From: Demequina sp. NBRC 110057
GTDB lineage: Bacteria > Actinomycetota > Actinomycetes > Actinomycetales > Demequinaceae
Assembly: GCF_002090175.1 (NCBI RefSeq)
Contig: NZ_BBRN01000005.1
Span: forward strand, 248,001 to 312,000
Direction of reading: 5' to 3'
Length of the DNA stretch: 64,000 bases
Both the position numbers and the translations under genes were made by a program. Within the stretch, counting starts at the first letter, position 1. The number at the start of each line of letters is the position of its first letter. Positions 24,245 to 33,493 of the stretch are shown in pieces. The notes below the pieces were generated by a model that worked only from the letters and a program-made list of their open reading frames with translations, was not told where the DNA came from and ran no database searches.

Positions 24245-25390
24245 CTAGCGGCGCTCGAGCAGGACGCCCACCTCTCCGTGTCCGGTGTGGGGGAACATGT
24301 CGAACAGCCGCGCCTCGCGGGCCACGTAGGACGGCATCGCCTCGAGGTCGCGCGCAAGGCTTGTCGGATTGCAGCTCGAGTAGACGACTGTCTTGGCGCC
24401 CGAGTGCTCGAGCCACCCGGCGAGGTCGGGCCCCAGCCCGCGACGCGGAGGGTTGACCACGACTGCCTCGGGAGCGGAGTCCTGATTCTGGGCCCACGCC
24501 ACGGCATCGGCCGCGAGGAAGGCCGCCTCGGTTGCCCCGCCGATGCCGGCCGCGGCCATCTCGGCGGCGCTGAGCCGCGCGGACTCGATGGCGGCGTCGG
24601 AGATCTCGACTCCCGTGACGCGGCGCCCGGGGGCGAGGCAGTGAAGCGCAAGCCCGCCCACGCCGCAGTACAGGTCCCACAGCGACGCGGGCGCGGCGCC
24701 GTCGACCCACGCGGCCACCTGCCGGTACAGGGCGGAGGCGACGTCGGTGTTGGTCTGGAAGAAGCTACGCGGGCCCAGGTGGAGGGTCACGCCGTTGACG
24801 GTCATGGGAAGCGTGTCGGCGGCGGTGAGGACAATCTCGCGGTCGCCCTCGGTGACGGCCTTGTGCTCGGGAAGGACGTTGAGCGTGACGACGCTGAGCG
24901 CCGGCAGCCGCTCCATCAGCCACGGCAGGTGCTTGCGGAGCCGGGTCAGCGCCTCGGTGGAGCGCATGACGAACCGCGCCATCAACCCGCCGGACGGGGC
25001 TAGGGTGACGAGGATGTGCTTGAGCTCGCCGCGCCGCTCCGGCACCGAGTAGGGCTCGAGTGACGCGACAGTGACGAACTCGGCGAGCACGGGGAACGCC
25101 GCCGAGAGCGCGGGCGGGTACAGCCCGCAGCGACGCAGATCGGTGCCGAGGCCGTCGGCGTCGAGGATGCCGAGAGTCGGGGCGTCGATCGTGCCCGCGA
25201 CCACCATCTTCGCCTTGGTCCTGAAGCCCGCCTCGTCGGAGCCCACCGGGTCCCGCCAGGTCAGGCCGGGCGCGAGCGGCGCGAGGAGTGCCTCGACGCC
25301 CGCCTGCTTGTGGTCGAGCTGGGCGGCGTAGGGGGTCTCGATGAGGGTGCAGGACCGGCACACGCCGGCGTCCCAGTAGGCGCACTGCAT
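24245..25390 (-). CDS. rlmC: 23S rRNA (uracil-5-)-methyltransferase, RlmC-like
   Basis: 381-aa SAM-dependent RNA m5U methyltransferase of the RlmC/RumB group. The N-terminal Cys cluster MQCAYWDAGVCRSCTL plus RRCGLY near residue 88 matches the [4Fe-4S] ligands of this family. There is no TRAM domain, as expected for RlmC. The SAM motif DLYCGVGGLALH is near 242. The catalytic Cys lies in YSSCNPTSLARD near 340. It is 4 bp downstream of the AI-2E transporter stop on the same strand. U747-type 23S modification is the family function; no direct evidence of position here. Confidence 0.92.
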   Translation of the reverse strand: MQCAYWDAGVCRSCTLIETPYAAQLDHKQAGVEALLAPLAPGLTWRDPVGSDEAGFRTKAKMVVAGTIDAPTLGILDADGLGTDLRRCGLYPPALSAAFPVLAEFVTVASLEPYSVPERRGELKHILVTLAPSGGLMARFVMRSTEALTRLRKHLPWLMERLPALSVVTLNVLPEHKAVTEGDREIVLTAADTLPMTVNGVTLHLGPRSFFQTNTDVASALYRQVAAWVDGAAPASLWDLYCGVGGLALHCLAPGRRVTGVEISDAAIESARLSAAEMAAAGIGGATEAAFLAADAVAWAQNQDSAPEAVVVNPPRRGLGPDLAGWLEHSGAKTVVYSSCNPTSLARDLEAMPSYVAREARLFDMFPHTGHGEVGVLLERR

Positions 25391-25394
25391 GACG

Positions 25395-26702
25395 TTACGA
25401 GGCGGGGCCGTCCCCGTCGCGCTCCTCGGGACGGCGCACGCGAATGGTGCCGGTGGTGGGCGGCTGCTCCTCGTCCTGGTCGGACTCGTGCGTGCCGCCG
25501 ACGGGAAGTTCGGTGGTGCTGGCCGGCTTGCGGCCGCGGGCGCGGTTGACGATCTGGCGGGACCGTTCGGCGAGGACGGGGACCGTGGCGGTGATGGGTG
25601 GTACCTCCTCCTCGTCCGGCTCGTACTCCGAGCGCAGCGCACGCGAGAAGGCGTAGAAGAAGGACACGATCGGGACCGCGATGACCGCGCCCACGAGGCC
25701 CAGGGTGATGGTTCCGGCCGAGATGGTGAGCAGCACCACCAGCGGGTGGAGGCTGAGGGCCTTGCCGAACAGCCACGGATACAGGACGTTGCCCTCGAGC
25801 TGCTGGACGAGCAGCACGGCTCCCAGCATCAGCAGCGCGGTGGTCCATCCGCCGTCGACGAGCGCCACGAGAGACGCGATGGCGCCGGACAGAGTGGCGC
25901 CGAACATGGGGATGAAGGAGAACAGGAAGACCAGGATGGCGATGGGAAGCGCCAGCGGCACTCCCAGGATCCACGCGGCGAGGCCGATGCCGACGGCGTC
26001 GACGAACGCGACGAACACCGTGGTCTGGGTGTAGCGGCGCAGCGTGTTCCAGGCGTGGATGCCGGCCTTGTCGACGCGGTCAGTGCTCTCGCCCGGCGCC
26101 AGGCGCGCGGACCACAGCCACAGCTTGCGGCCGTCACGCAGGAAGAAGAAGAGGGCGAACAGCGCGATCACGGCGCTCGCGACGACCCCGCCGATGGTGG
26201 AGGCAGCGCCCAGCGCGCCGCTGGCGATGCCGGAGGCGTTGTCGGTGGCCCAGCCCTGGACCTGGTCGACGATCTGGTCGAGCTGGTCCTCGCTCATGTG
26301 GAGGGGACCCTGTGCGAGCCAGTCCATGAAGGTCTGGAAGCCCTCGAGCGCTGCGTCCTTGAGGTCGCCGAAGCCGGCGACGATCGACGTCGAGGCGGCG
26401 CCCAGGAGGAAGGACACGATGCCGAGCAGGACGATGATCGACAGCGCGGCACCCAGCCCGCGCGGGATGTGCCAGCGTTCGAGGTGGTGCACCACGCGCT
26501 CGAGCGGCGCGGCGATGAGCAGCGCGATGATGAGCGGCACGGCGATGGTCGACAGGGTGGTGAACATCCAGAAGAACGCGCCCAGCACGATGCCCAGGAC
26601 GATCAGTCGCCAGGACCATGCGGCGGAGACGCGCAGCCCGAGCGGGACCCGGCGCGTCACCTCGTCACCCGCACCCCTGGGAGAATGCTCACGTTCGGCC
26701 AT
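25395..26702 (-). CDS. AI-2E family transporter (UPF0118)
   Basis: 435-aa polytopic protein of the AI-2E/PerM family. An N-terminal pair of helices (about residues 30-75) and a soluble insertion (about 120-175) are followed by the conserved C-terminal helical bundle with FSFIPMFGATLSGAIA near 265 and LEGNVLYPWLFGKALSLHPL near 305-325. A long charged tail of about 75 residues, rich in Glu and Pro, extends past the last helix. Family members are linked to export or Na+/H+ exchange; the substrate here is unknown. It is transcribed with rlmC and divergent from msrA. Confidence 0.9.
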   Translation of the reverse strand: MAEREHSPRGAGDEVTRRVPLGLRVSAAWSWRLIVLGIVLGAFFWMFTTLSTIAVPLIIALLIAAPLERVVHHLERWHIPRGLGAALSIIVLLGIVSFLLGAASTSIVAGFGDLKDAALEGFQTFMDWLAQGPLHMSEDQLDQIVDQVQGWATDNASGIASGALGAASTIGGVVASAVIALFALFFFLRDGRKLWLWSARLAPGESTDRVDKAGIHAWNTLRRYTQTTVFVAFVDAVGIGLAAWILGVPLALPIAILVFLFSFIPMFGATLSGAIASLVALVDGGWTTALLMLGAVLLVQQLEGNVLYPWLFGKALSLHPLVVLLTISAGTITLGLVGAVIAVPIVSFFYAFSRALRSEYEPDEEEVPPITATVPVLAERSRQIVNRARGRKPASTTELPVGGTHESDQDEEQPPTTGTIRVRRPEERDGDGPAS

Positions 26703-26800
26703 GCAGCGAGCCTAGCGCCAGCATCGGACATCTCCCCGTGGCGCGCGCGGAACACCCGCGCGGCAGGCAGCGTTGTGTGGCCTAGAGGAAAGGAAGTCAG

Positions 26801-27451
26801 ATGCTGGGAATCGACAAGACTCGCATGATCACCGCGGACGAGGCGATGCCGGGGCGCGACGCCGCGCTCGAGGTCGCGGACCGTCACGTGGTGCTCGGCA
26901 GCCCGCTCAAGGGACCGTGGCCCGAGGGTCACGAGGTGCTCTACGTGGGCATGGGCTGTTTCTGGGGCGCGGAGCGCATCTTCTGGCAGACGGAGGGCGT
27001 GTACGCGACCGCGGTGGGCTACATGGGTGGCTGGACGCCGAACCCGACCTACATCGAGACCTGCACCGCGCAGACGGGCCACGCCGAGACCGTCATGGTG
27101 GTGTTCGACCCAGAGGTGGTCTCGGTCGACACCCTGCTGGGACGCTTCTGGGAGAACCACGACCCGACGACGCTGCACCGCCAGGGCGGCGACATCGGCA
27201 CCCAGTACAGGTCGGCGATCTTCACCACCACCGACGCGCAGCTGGAGGCGGCGCGTCAGTCGCGCGAGCGCTACCAGGCCGCGCTGACGGACAAGGGGTT
27301 CGGCGAGATCACGACCCAGATTGTGCCCGTGCAGGAGGCCGGCGACGGCGTCTTCTACTACGCCGAGGACTACCACCAGGGTTACCTCCACAAGAACCCC
27401 GGCGGCTACTGCAACCACGGGTTCTGCCAGGCGTCCTACGTCTCGGCATGA
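26801..27451 (+). CDS. msrA: Peptide methionine sulfoxide reductase MsrA
   Basis: 216-aa enzyme repairing methionine-S-sulfoxide. The catalytic Cys is C53 in GCFWGAER. The GYMGG segment near 75 and the C-terminal resolving Cys pair in YCNHGFCQ (about residues 203-210) are present. RBS AGGAAAGGA precedes the ATG. The stop overlaps the deaminase ATG (ATGA), so the two are coupled. The N-terminal extension (about 45 residues) is longer than in minimal MsrA but common in actinobacteria. Confidence 0.96.
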   Translation: MLGIDKTRMITADEAMPGRDAALEVADRHVVLGSPLKGPWPEGHEVLYVGMGCFWGAERIFWQTEGVYATAVGYMGGWTPNPTYIETCTAQTGHAETVMVVFDPEVVSVDTLLGRFWENHDPTTLHRQGGDIGTQYRSAIFTTTDAQLEAARQSRERYQAALTDKGFGEITTQIVPVQEAGDGVFYYAEDYHQGYLHKNPGGYCNHGFCQASYVSA

Positions 27452-27936
27452 GCGAGCCTGAGCTGAGCGCCGGCGAGCTGGGCCACCTTGCGAGGTGCGT
27501 GCAGCTCGCCGGCGAGGCTCTGGAGGCGGGCCACGCGCCGTTCGGCTCGGTGCTGGTGTCCGGCGCGGGCGAGGTCCTCGCGGAGGATCACAACCGCACC
27601 GGCGACGGCGACCCGACGGCGCATCCCGAGATCGCGCTGGCGAGGTGGGCGGCCGCTCACCTCACGGTGGACGAGCGCGCCGCCGCGACGGTGTTCACCT
27701 CCGGAGAGCACTGCGCCATGTGCGCGGCCGCGCACGCGTGGGTGGGCCTGGGCCGCATCGTCTACGCGACCTCGACCGCGCAGCTGCTGCGGTGGCGTGC
27801 GGAGGACGGCGTGGCGCCCGGGCCGGTGCAGCCGCTTCCCATCCACACGATCGCCCCGCGGGTCACCGTCGAGGGTCCGGTCGCTCAGTTCACGGCGCCG
27901 ATGCGGGCGCTGCATGCCCGGCACTCGGGTCGCTGA
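27448..27936 (+). CDS. Cytidine/guanine-type nucleoside deaminase
   Basis: 162-aa zinc-dependent deaminase of the CDA/tRNA-adenosine-deaminase-like fold. Zinc and catalytic residues are visible as H59-P-E61 (HPEIAL) and C89-x-x-C92 (GEHCAMC). The tail resembles guanine/purine deaminases, but the substrate is not decidable. It overlaps msrA by 4 bp. Its 3' end overlaps the convergent LtrA gene by 47 bp, an unusually long tail-to-tail overlap. Confidence 0.88.
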   Translation: MSEPELSAGELGHLARCVQLAGEALEAGHAPFGSVLVSGAGEVLAEDHNRTGDGDPTAHPEIALARWAAAHLTVDERAAATVFTSGEHCAMCAAAHAWVGLGRIVYATSTAQLLRWRAEDGVAPGPVQPLPIHTIAPRVTVEGPVAQFTAPMRALHARHSGR

Positions 27937-29233
27937 CGCGTAGCCGGCCGCGCCTATCAACGATCGACACGATCACCACGGCGGCGGCGAGCACACACAC
28001 GACCGCTGCCGCGGACAGTTCCTCCCGCGCCAGCAGCACGACGGCGGGCGCGAAGACGCCCGCTCCCGCGAGCCACGCGGCCCGGCGCCCGGCATCGGCC
28101 CCGCCTCCGCGGCGTGCCACGACGGCGTGAACGGTCGCCGACGCCAGAAGGTAGAGGGCGAGGGCGCCGGCGACGATGAACGCCTCGTGGTCCTCGAGCG
28201 CGTGGCCGGGATGGGCCACCACGACCCCGAGCGCGGCGGACACGGCCACGAGCGACAGCGACGTGACGAGGTGGGCGACCCACTGCAGGCGCACCGGGAT
28301 CACGCCGTGCGCGAGCAGCGCCACCCCGGCGCTGCCGTGTCGCACCGCGAGGTTCCACAGCCCCACGATCAGGGCGAAGGAGCCCGCCCACGCCACCGCG
28401 AGCATGGCGTCCCACTCGGCTCCCGACGCGGCGTTGAGCATCTGGATGAGCCCCTCGCCCAGCAGGATCAGAGTGAACAGCCCGAAGCGCTCGGCGAGGT
28501 GCACGTTGTCGGTGCGCAGGGTCACGATCGAGCTGGGGACCTCGCGCTGATGGCGCGCGTAGCGTCCGCGCCGCCGCTCGACCCGCTCGTGCCCGCGGAC
28601 CTCGTCTCCGTGGAGTTCCGCCAGGCGGTCAACCTTGCGCTCGAATCCGCGTTCGCGGTCCGCCATCCGGTCGGTGAGCCGGTCAAGGCGCTCCTGCGCC
28701 TCCTCGACCACCCTCTCCTCGCGCGAGCGCAGCAGCTGGACCAGGTCGATGGTGAGGCCGGCCGCCCACCAGAGGTACTTCGCGTCGCCCTCGACCCAGA
28801 ACGAGACGACCCACGGCAGCACCCCGGTAAACGCCTGGATGACGGGCAGGTCCACCACGACCGCCGCGCCGTGCCACGGCCGGGCCGCGGCGACGCGCCC
28901 CACCACGTAGGCGATCGCGAAGGCCTGCGCGTGCCCCTCGTGGATGCCGGGGACCGCGGCGACCATGACGGACAGCACCGCCATGCCGACGAGGAAGGTG
29001 GGCAGCCGTGCAGCGTCGCCGCGCACGTTTCCGTACGCCGTGAAGCACGTCCAGATCATCCAGAAGGCGCCGAACGCGACGGCGAACAGGAACAGGCTCG
29101 ACCACCCCTCGCCGTCCTCGATGAGGTGGGCCAGCAGGCCGGCGCCCGCGACGACCACCAGGTCGAAGAACAGTTCGGGCCACGAGGCGTGGCGCTCCTC
29201 CTCGACGGCCGATGTCGCCTGCTGCTCGGTCAC
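27890..29233 (-). CDS. Low temperature requirement A (LtrA) family membrane protein
   Basis: 447-aa polytopic protein of the LtrA family. The signature WPELFFDLVVVAG near residues 18-30 and the later RFGLFTLILLGEGLIQ near 248-263 are diagnostic. Around ten membrane segments are expected. Between membrane blocks, about residues 170-235 form a highly charged, Arg/Glu-rich stretch likely to be a coiled coil, longer than I expect for the family. The biochemical role is unknown. Its 3' end runs 47 bp into the convergent deaminase gene. Confidence 0.88.
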   Translation of the reverse strand: MTEQQATSAVEEERHASWPELFFDLVVVAGAGLLAHLIEDGEGWSSLFLFAVAFGAFWMIWTCFTAYGNVRGDAARLPTFLVGMAVLSVMVAAVPGIHEGHAQAFAIAYVVGRVAAARPWHGAAVVVDLPVIQAFTGVLPWVVSFWVEGDAKYLWWAAGLTIDLVQLLRSREERVVEEAQERLDRLTDRMADRERGFERKVDRLAELHGDEVRGHERVERRRGRYARHQREVPSSIVTLRTDNVHLAERFGLFTLILLGEGLIQMLNAASGAEWDAMLAVAWAGSFALIVGLWNLAVRHGSAGVALLAHGVIPVRLQWVAHLVTSLSLVAVSAALGVVVAHPGHALEDHEAFIVAGALALYLLASATVHAVVARRGGGADAGRRAAWLAGAGVFAPAVVLLAREELSAAAVVCVLAAAVVIVSIVDRRGRLRVSDPSAGHAAPASAP

Positions 29234-29254
29234 GGGGCCTCCCTGGGTGGCGCG

Positions 29255-30241
29255 TCAGCCCAGAATAGAGCGCACAAACTCCAGGCGTCTCACGGTCTGG
29301 AAGCCCTGCCCGCCCTCGTGCCCGTTGTCGGGGTAGACCTCCATGCGCTTGGCGGGCGAGGCCCCGGCCAGTTCCCCGTAGCGGTTGAACGCGGTGAACA
29401 CCGTGGACGGCGGGCAGATGCCATCGCGCAGCGCGGCCGAGGTCAGCAGCGGGGCGTGGGCGCGGCGCGCGTGGTTGGCCCCGTCCAGGTAGGACAGCGT
29501 GGCGAGGACTCGTTCGCGCGCGTCCCGGTGCACCGCGAGGTAACGGACGATCTCGCCGTACGGGAAGTCGTCGGTGATGGAGATGGCGCGCTCGAAGTGG
29601 CACAGGAACGGCACATCGGCCATCACGCCAGCGAGGTCGGGCACCAGCCCGGAGACGGCGAGCGCCACGCCCCCACCCTGGGAGGTACCGGCGAAGAACA
29701 CCAGCGACGGGTCTACACCGGGGAGGACCCTCGCCGCGTCGACCCCGCGGACGGCGTCGGTGAACATGCGCCGGTAGTAGTGGTCGCGGGGGTCCTCGAT
29801 CCCGCGCGTCATGACGCCGGACGACGCGGGACCGGTCGCGCCCTCGTCGGCGGTGTGTCCGCCGTTGCCCCATTCGGAGCCCTGGCCGCGGGAGTCGACC
29901 CACAGGGTCGCGATGCCCTCGGACGGCCACAGCGTGTGCTCGATCGGCAGGCCGCGCCCGCCGCCGTACCCGGCAATCTCGACCACGCACGGAAGATCCG
30001 CCGCCGCGCCTCGGGGCCGCGCATACCAGGCGCGAATCGGCTGTCCACCGAAGCCGGGAAAAGTGACGTCCTGGATGTCGACGCCGCCAAGCCCGGCCCC
30101 GGCATCGGCCATCCGCGGTTCCATGGGGACCTCGCGCGCCTGGGCGAGCGTGCCGGCCCAAAACTCGTCGAAGTCCGCGGGCTCGCGGACGTCGGGTCGG
30201 TAGGTCTCGAGCTCGGAGAGGGGCAGGTCGAACTGGGGCAT
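29255..30241 (-). CDS. Acetyl xylan esterase / cephalosporin-C deacetylase (CE7)
   Basis: 328-aa alpha/beta-hydrolase of carbohydrate esterase family 7. The N-terminal MPQFDLPLSELETYRP is typical. The nucleophile Ser lies in AGTSQGGG near residue 180, the catalytic Asp is expected in the downstream strand, and the His in NGHEGG near 310. The RGQG segment near 115 is also a CE7 mark. I chose ATG 30241, with GGAG five bases ahead, over ATGs at 30244 and 30256. It deacetylates small acetylated sugars or xylo-oligosaccharides in the cytosol. No xylanase is nearby. Confidence 0.9.
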   Translation of the reverse strand: MPQFDLPLSELETYRPDVREPADFDEFWAGTLAQAREVPMEPRMADAGAGLGGVDIQDVTFPGFGGQPIRAWYARPRGAAADLPCVVEIAGYGGGRGLPIEHTLWPSEGIATLWVDSRGQGSEWGNGGHTADEGATGPASSGVMTRGIEDPRDHYYRRMFTDAVRGVDAARVLPGVDPSLVFFAGTSQGGGVALAVSGLVPDLAGVMADVPFLCHFERAISITDDFPYGEIVRYLAVHRDARERVLATLSYLDGANHARRAHAPLLTSAALRDGICPPSTVFTAFNRYGELAGASPAKRMEVYPDNGHEGGQGFQTVRRLEFVRSILG

Positions 30242-30327
30242 CATCGCTCCGGACATGACGACGCCCGCCGCGCGGCCCTCGAGGGGCCGTACGCGACGGG
30301 CGGTCGGACGGTCAGGCGTTCAGGGTG

Positions 30328-31125
30328 TCAGTCGCGTCCTTGGAGGATAGCGATGAGGCGCAGGAACTCGGTGTACATCCAGACGAGCGTGACGACAAGG
30401 CCGAAGGCCGCGGTCCACTCGTACTGCTGGGGCAGGCCGCGCTTCACGCCGTTCTCGATGAAGTCGAAGTCCGCGATGAGCGAGATGCAGGCGAGGCCGA
30501 CGGCCAGCAGGCCGATCGCCACACCGAGCCAGCCGGCACGCAGGCCCCAGGCGGAGTCGGTGCCGCCGAAGATCATCACAAAGATGTTGACGACGGAGAA
30601 GACGAGGTACGAGATGCCGCCGATGATGAGGATCTTGCGCATCTTGGACGTGTAACGCACCTTGCCGGTGCGGTACAGGTACAGGCACACGCCCGAGGTG
30701 ATGGCGGTCGCGAGCAGCGCCTGCATGGCGGCACCGGGGACGTCGAAGCCCGTCTCGATGTAGATCGACAGCGAGCCGAGGAAGTAGCCCTCCACGCCCG
30801 CGTAGATCAGTGCCATGACCGGGTTGGTGGTGCGCTGGAACGCGAGCACCAGGCCCAGCACCATGCCCGCGATGGCAGAGATGAAGAGGCCGGCGGTCGA
30901 GGGGAACAGGTAGCCGGGGATCGCCGCGATGAACGCGAGCACGATCATGCCGGCGGCCTTGGTGGTGACACCCTCGTAGGTCATGCGACCCATGTCGTGG
31001 GACGTCGCGCTGGGGGCGTCGAACTGCGACTGCAGGTCCTCGGCGGTGACGGTCGAGCCGTCCTGGTTGATGGTCGCTCCGGGCTTGAAGGCGCTGTTGG
31101 AGCTGCTGAACACGGGGCTGGCCAT
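30328..31125 (-). CDS. Bax inhibitor-1/YccA-family membrane protein
   Basis: 265-aa protein with a soluble N-terminal region of about 55 residues and seven membrane helices of the BI-1/YccA/YbhL family. The C-terminal conserved Asp residues (ADFDFIENGVKRGLP near 220-233), tied to pH-sensitive ion leak in the family, are visible. The RBS is weak. It is a single gene, 86 bp from the esterase start and 106 bp from the exporter operon. Function in the cell is not established. Confidence 0.92.
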   Translation of the reverse strand: MASPVFSSSNSAFKPGATINQDGSTVTAEDLQSQFDAPSATSHDMGRMTYEGVTTKAAGMIVLAFIAAIPGYLFPSTAGLFISAIAGMVLGLVLAFQRTTNPVMALIYAGVEGYFLGSLSIYIETGFDVPGAAMQALLATAITSGVCLYLYRTGKVRYTSKMRKILIIGGISYLVFSVVNIFVMIFGGTDSAWGLRAGWLGVAIGLLAVGLACISLIADFDFIENGVKRGLPQQYEWTAAFGLVVTLVWMYTEFLRLIAILQGRD

Positions 31126-31231
31126 GTGGTCCTCCTCGAGGGGTACGGTCCTCGTCAGACTAACGAACGGGACCCGGGCGTCGGCATCGGCCGTGAGGGG
31201 GATTCTCTGAGGGCGGACAGGCGTTCCCCCG

Positions 31232-31993
31232 TCACGACCTCGCGCCGCGGCGCCGATGCACCGCCATGGCGGCCGCGTACGCGATCACGGCGATGCCGAC
31301 GCACCAGGCCAGCGCCGCCCACAGGCCCGATCCCGGCGCCTGGCCCGCCATGAGGTCGCGGAGCGCGTCGACGATCACGGTCACCGGCTGGTGTTCGGCG
31401 AAGACGCGCACGGGTCCCGGCATGGTGGCCGTGGGCACGAAAGCCGAGCTGACGAAGGGCAGGAGAATCAGTGGGTAGGCGAACGCGCTCGCCCCGTCGA
31501 CGGTGCTCGCCGTGAGTCCGGGGATCACCGCGAGCCACGTGAGGGCGAGGGTGAGCAGGCCCAAGATCCCCGCGACGGCGAGCCAGTCGAGGACGCCTGC
31601 GGGCGACCTGAAGCCCATCACCCACGCGACGCCGACGACGATCGCGAGGGACACGGCCGTCGCGACGAGCGTCGTCAGCACATGCGCCCACAGCGGTCCC
31701 GACCTCGCGATGGGCAGGCTCTGGAAGCGTTCGAAGATCCCGCCCTTGAGGTCCATGAACAGTCGGTAGGCCGTGTAGGAGACGCTCGAGGCGATCGTGA
31801 TGACCAGGATGCCCGGCAGGAGGTACGTCACGTAGGAGTCCGTCCCGACCTCGATCGCGCCGCCCAGGACGTACACGAAGAGCAGCAGGAACGCGACGGG
31901 CATCATGACCGTCGTGATGATCGTGTCGGGGCTGCGGACGATGTGCCTCAGGCTGCGGCCCGTAAGCGTGGCGGTGTCGGCGATGGCGGTCAT
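31232..31993 (-). CDS. ABC-2 type exporter permease
   Basis: 253-aa ABC-2 permease with six predicted membrane helices, as in DrrB-type drug exporters. Helices begin near residue 25 (MMPVAFLLLFVYVLGG). The conserved DLKGGIFERFQSLPIARSG stretch is near residues 83-101. A late segment PFVSSAFVPTATMPGPVRVFAEHQP near 178-202 is typical of DrrB. Its ATG overlaps the ATPase stop (ATGA). It is the last gene of the PadR-DUF1048-ATPase-permease operon. Confidence 0.93.
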   Translation of the reverse strand: MTAIADTATLTGRSLRHIVRSPDTIITTVMMPVAFLLLFVYVLGGAIEVGTDSYVTYLLPGILVITIASSVSYTAYRLFMDLKGGIFERFQSLPIARSGPLWAHVLTTLVATAVSLAIVVGVAWVMGFRSPAGVLDWLAVAGILGLLTLALTWLAVIPGLTASTVDGASAFAYPLILLPFVSSAFVPTATMPGPVRVFAEHQPVTVIVDALRDLMAGQAPGSGLWAALAWCVGIAVIAYAAAMAVHRRRGARS

Positions 31994-32778
31994 CGCTCCT
32001 CCCCTGTGGTGTGCGGGCCGGCGGTGCCGGCGCCGGTGACGGCGAGGAAGATGTCCTCGAGGCTGGGCCGGCGCTCCACGTACTCGATCGTGGCCGGGGG
32101 CACCAGCGCCATCACGTCGGCGAGCGTGCCGTCGACGATGATGCGCCCCTCGTGCAAGATCGCCACCTGGTGGGCCAACTGTTCCGCCTCCTCCAGGTAT
32201 TGGGTGGTGAGCAGCACGGTGGTGCCGGCCGCAGCGAGCGCGCGCACGGTGTCCCACACCTCTAGCCGGGCATGCGGGTCGAGGCCGGTCGTCGGCTCGT
32301 CCAACACCACGACGGAGGGTTCGCCGATGAGGCTCATGGCGATGTCGAGCCGTCGCCGCATGCCTCCCGAGTAGGTACCGGCGCGGCGGTCGGCCGCCTC
32401 GGTCAGGCCGAAGCGCTCGAGGAGCCGAGCCGCTACGTCGCGAGGCGCCTCGACGTGACGCAGCCTGGCCACGAGGGCCAGGTTCTCGCGTCCCGTGAGG
32501 ATCTCGTCGACCGCGGCGAACTGGCCGGTGAGGCTGATCCGCTCTCGCACCCGGCCCGGCTCGCTCGCGACGTCGATGTCGTCGATGACGGCGACCCCGG
32601 CATCGGCCCGCAGCAGGGTCGCGAGGATCCTCACGAGCGTGGTCTTGCCCGCGCCGTTGGCCCCCAAGAGGGCGGTGATGGAGCCGCGCGCGACGGTCAG
32701 GTCCACCCCGCGCAGCACCTCGAGCTCGCCGTACGACTTGGCCAGCGATGCGACGCGGATGGCGGTGTCAGTCGCCAT
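31990..32778 (-). CDS. DrrA-like ABC exporter ATP-binding protein
   Basis: 262-aa ATPase of the drug-resistance DrrA type. Walker A GANGAGKTT is near residue 39, the signature YSGGMRRRLDIA near 137, Walker B VVVLDEPTTGLDP near 155, and the H-loop is replaced by TTQYLEEAEQL, usual for DrrA. The C-terminal RRPSLEDIFLAVTG is the family tail. The start overlaps the end of the DUF1048 gene by 11 bp. It forms an exporter with the ABC-2 permease downstream; the substrate is unknown. Confidence 0.95.
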   Translation of the reverse strand: MATDTAIRVASLAKSYGELEVLRGVDLTVARGSITALLGANGAGKTTLVRILATLLRADAGVAVIDDIDVASEPGRVRERISLTGQFAAVDEILTGRENLALVARLRHVEAPRDVAARLLERFGLTEAADRRAGTYSGGMRRRLDIAMSLIGEPSVVVLDEPTTGLDPHARLEVWDTVRALAAAGTTVLLTTQYLEEAEQLAHQVAILHEGRIIVDGTLADVMALVPPATIEYVERRPSLEDIFLAVTGAGTAGPHTTGEER

Positions 32779-33148
32779 CGTCGTGCTCCTGAGCGAGAGC
32801 CGCGGCGTCGACCGCCTCGGTGAGCCTGGCGCGTTCCTTCGCGACCCATCGGCCGTCCTCGTAGCCCCGCAGGAAGTCCTCGACGAACTCGACGGGCTCG
32901 TCACCCACGATGCCGCGGACGGCGGTGCCATCGGCCGCGGCCTGCTCGAAGAGCACGATGAGGTCCTCGTACATCTGCACGAGGACGTCGCCCTTGGTGA
33001 TCGCGCCCGCGTAGTTGAGGTAGCGCTCGACGGCTTCAACGGTGCGCGCGTAGGGCGCGGGAAGTGCCGCCTTGCGCGCCTTGCACTCGCGGTACTTCTT
33101 CTTGTCCTCGAGCGATCCGGTGACGGTTTCAATCCAGTTCCTGGTCAT
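32768..33148 (-). CDS. DUF1048-family protein
   Basis: 126-aa helical protein with the MTRNWIETVTGSLEDKKKYRE start typical of DUF1048 proteins, which occur almost always between a PadR regulator and an ABC exporter. It is soluble and highly charged, with no signal peptide. The ATG overlaps the PadR stop (ATGA) and its own end overlaps the ATPase gene. Function unknown; the tight coupling suggests a partner of the regulator or exporter. Confidence 0.88.
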   Translation of the reverse strand: MTRNWIETVTGSLEDKKKYRECKARKAALPAPYARTVEAVERYLNYAGAITKGDVLVQMYEDLIVLFEQAAADGTAVRGIVGDEPVEFVEDFLRGYEDGRWVAKERARLTEAVDAAALAQEHDDGD

Positions 33149-33480
33149 GACTTCTCGCCTTCCGTGTGGAGCTGGGAGAGTCGGTCCGAGAGGAAGCTCC
33201 ATGTCCTCCAGAACTCGTCGAGGTACTGCTGCCCCTCGGGGGTGATCGCGTAGACCTTGCGCGGCGGGCCCTTCTCCGACGGCACTTTGTCGACGGCGAC
33301 GAACGCCTTCTTCTCGAGGCGCAGGAGGAGCGCGTACACCGTGCCCTCGGCGATGTCGGTGAAACCCTGGTCCCGCAGCCGCGCCGTGATGTCGTAGCCG
33401 TACGCGGGGCTGACCGCGAGGAGCGCGAGCACGATGCCCTCGAGAGTCCCCTTGAGCATCTCCGTCATCTGCTTGCCCAC
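33145..33480 (-). CDS. PadR-family transcriptional regulator
   Basis: 111-aa winged-helix regulator. The N-terminal MLKGTLEGIVLALLA helix, the YGYDITARL recognition region and the wing KGPPRKVYAITPEGQQYL are textbook PadR features. A second ATG four codons in (33468) is possible. It heads the four-gene exporter operon. A 15-bp imperfect inverted repeat lies 14 bp upstream and is a likely autoregulatory operator released by the exported compound. Confidence 0.94.
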   Translation of the reverse strand: MGKQMTEMLKGTLEGIVLALLAVSPAYGYDITARLRDQGFTDIAEGTVYALLLRLEKKAFVAVDKVPSEKGPPRKVYAITPEGQQYLDEFWRTWSFLSDRLSQLHTEGEKS

Positions 33481-33493
33481 CGCACGCCTCCAA

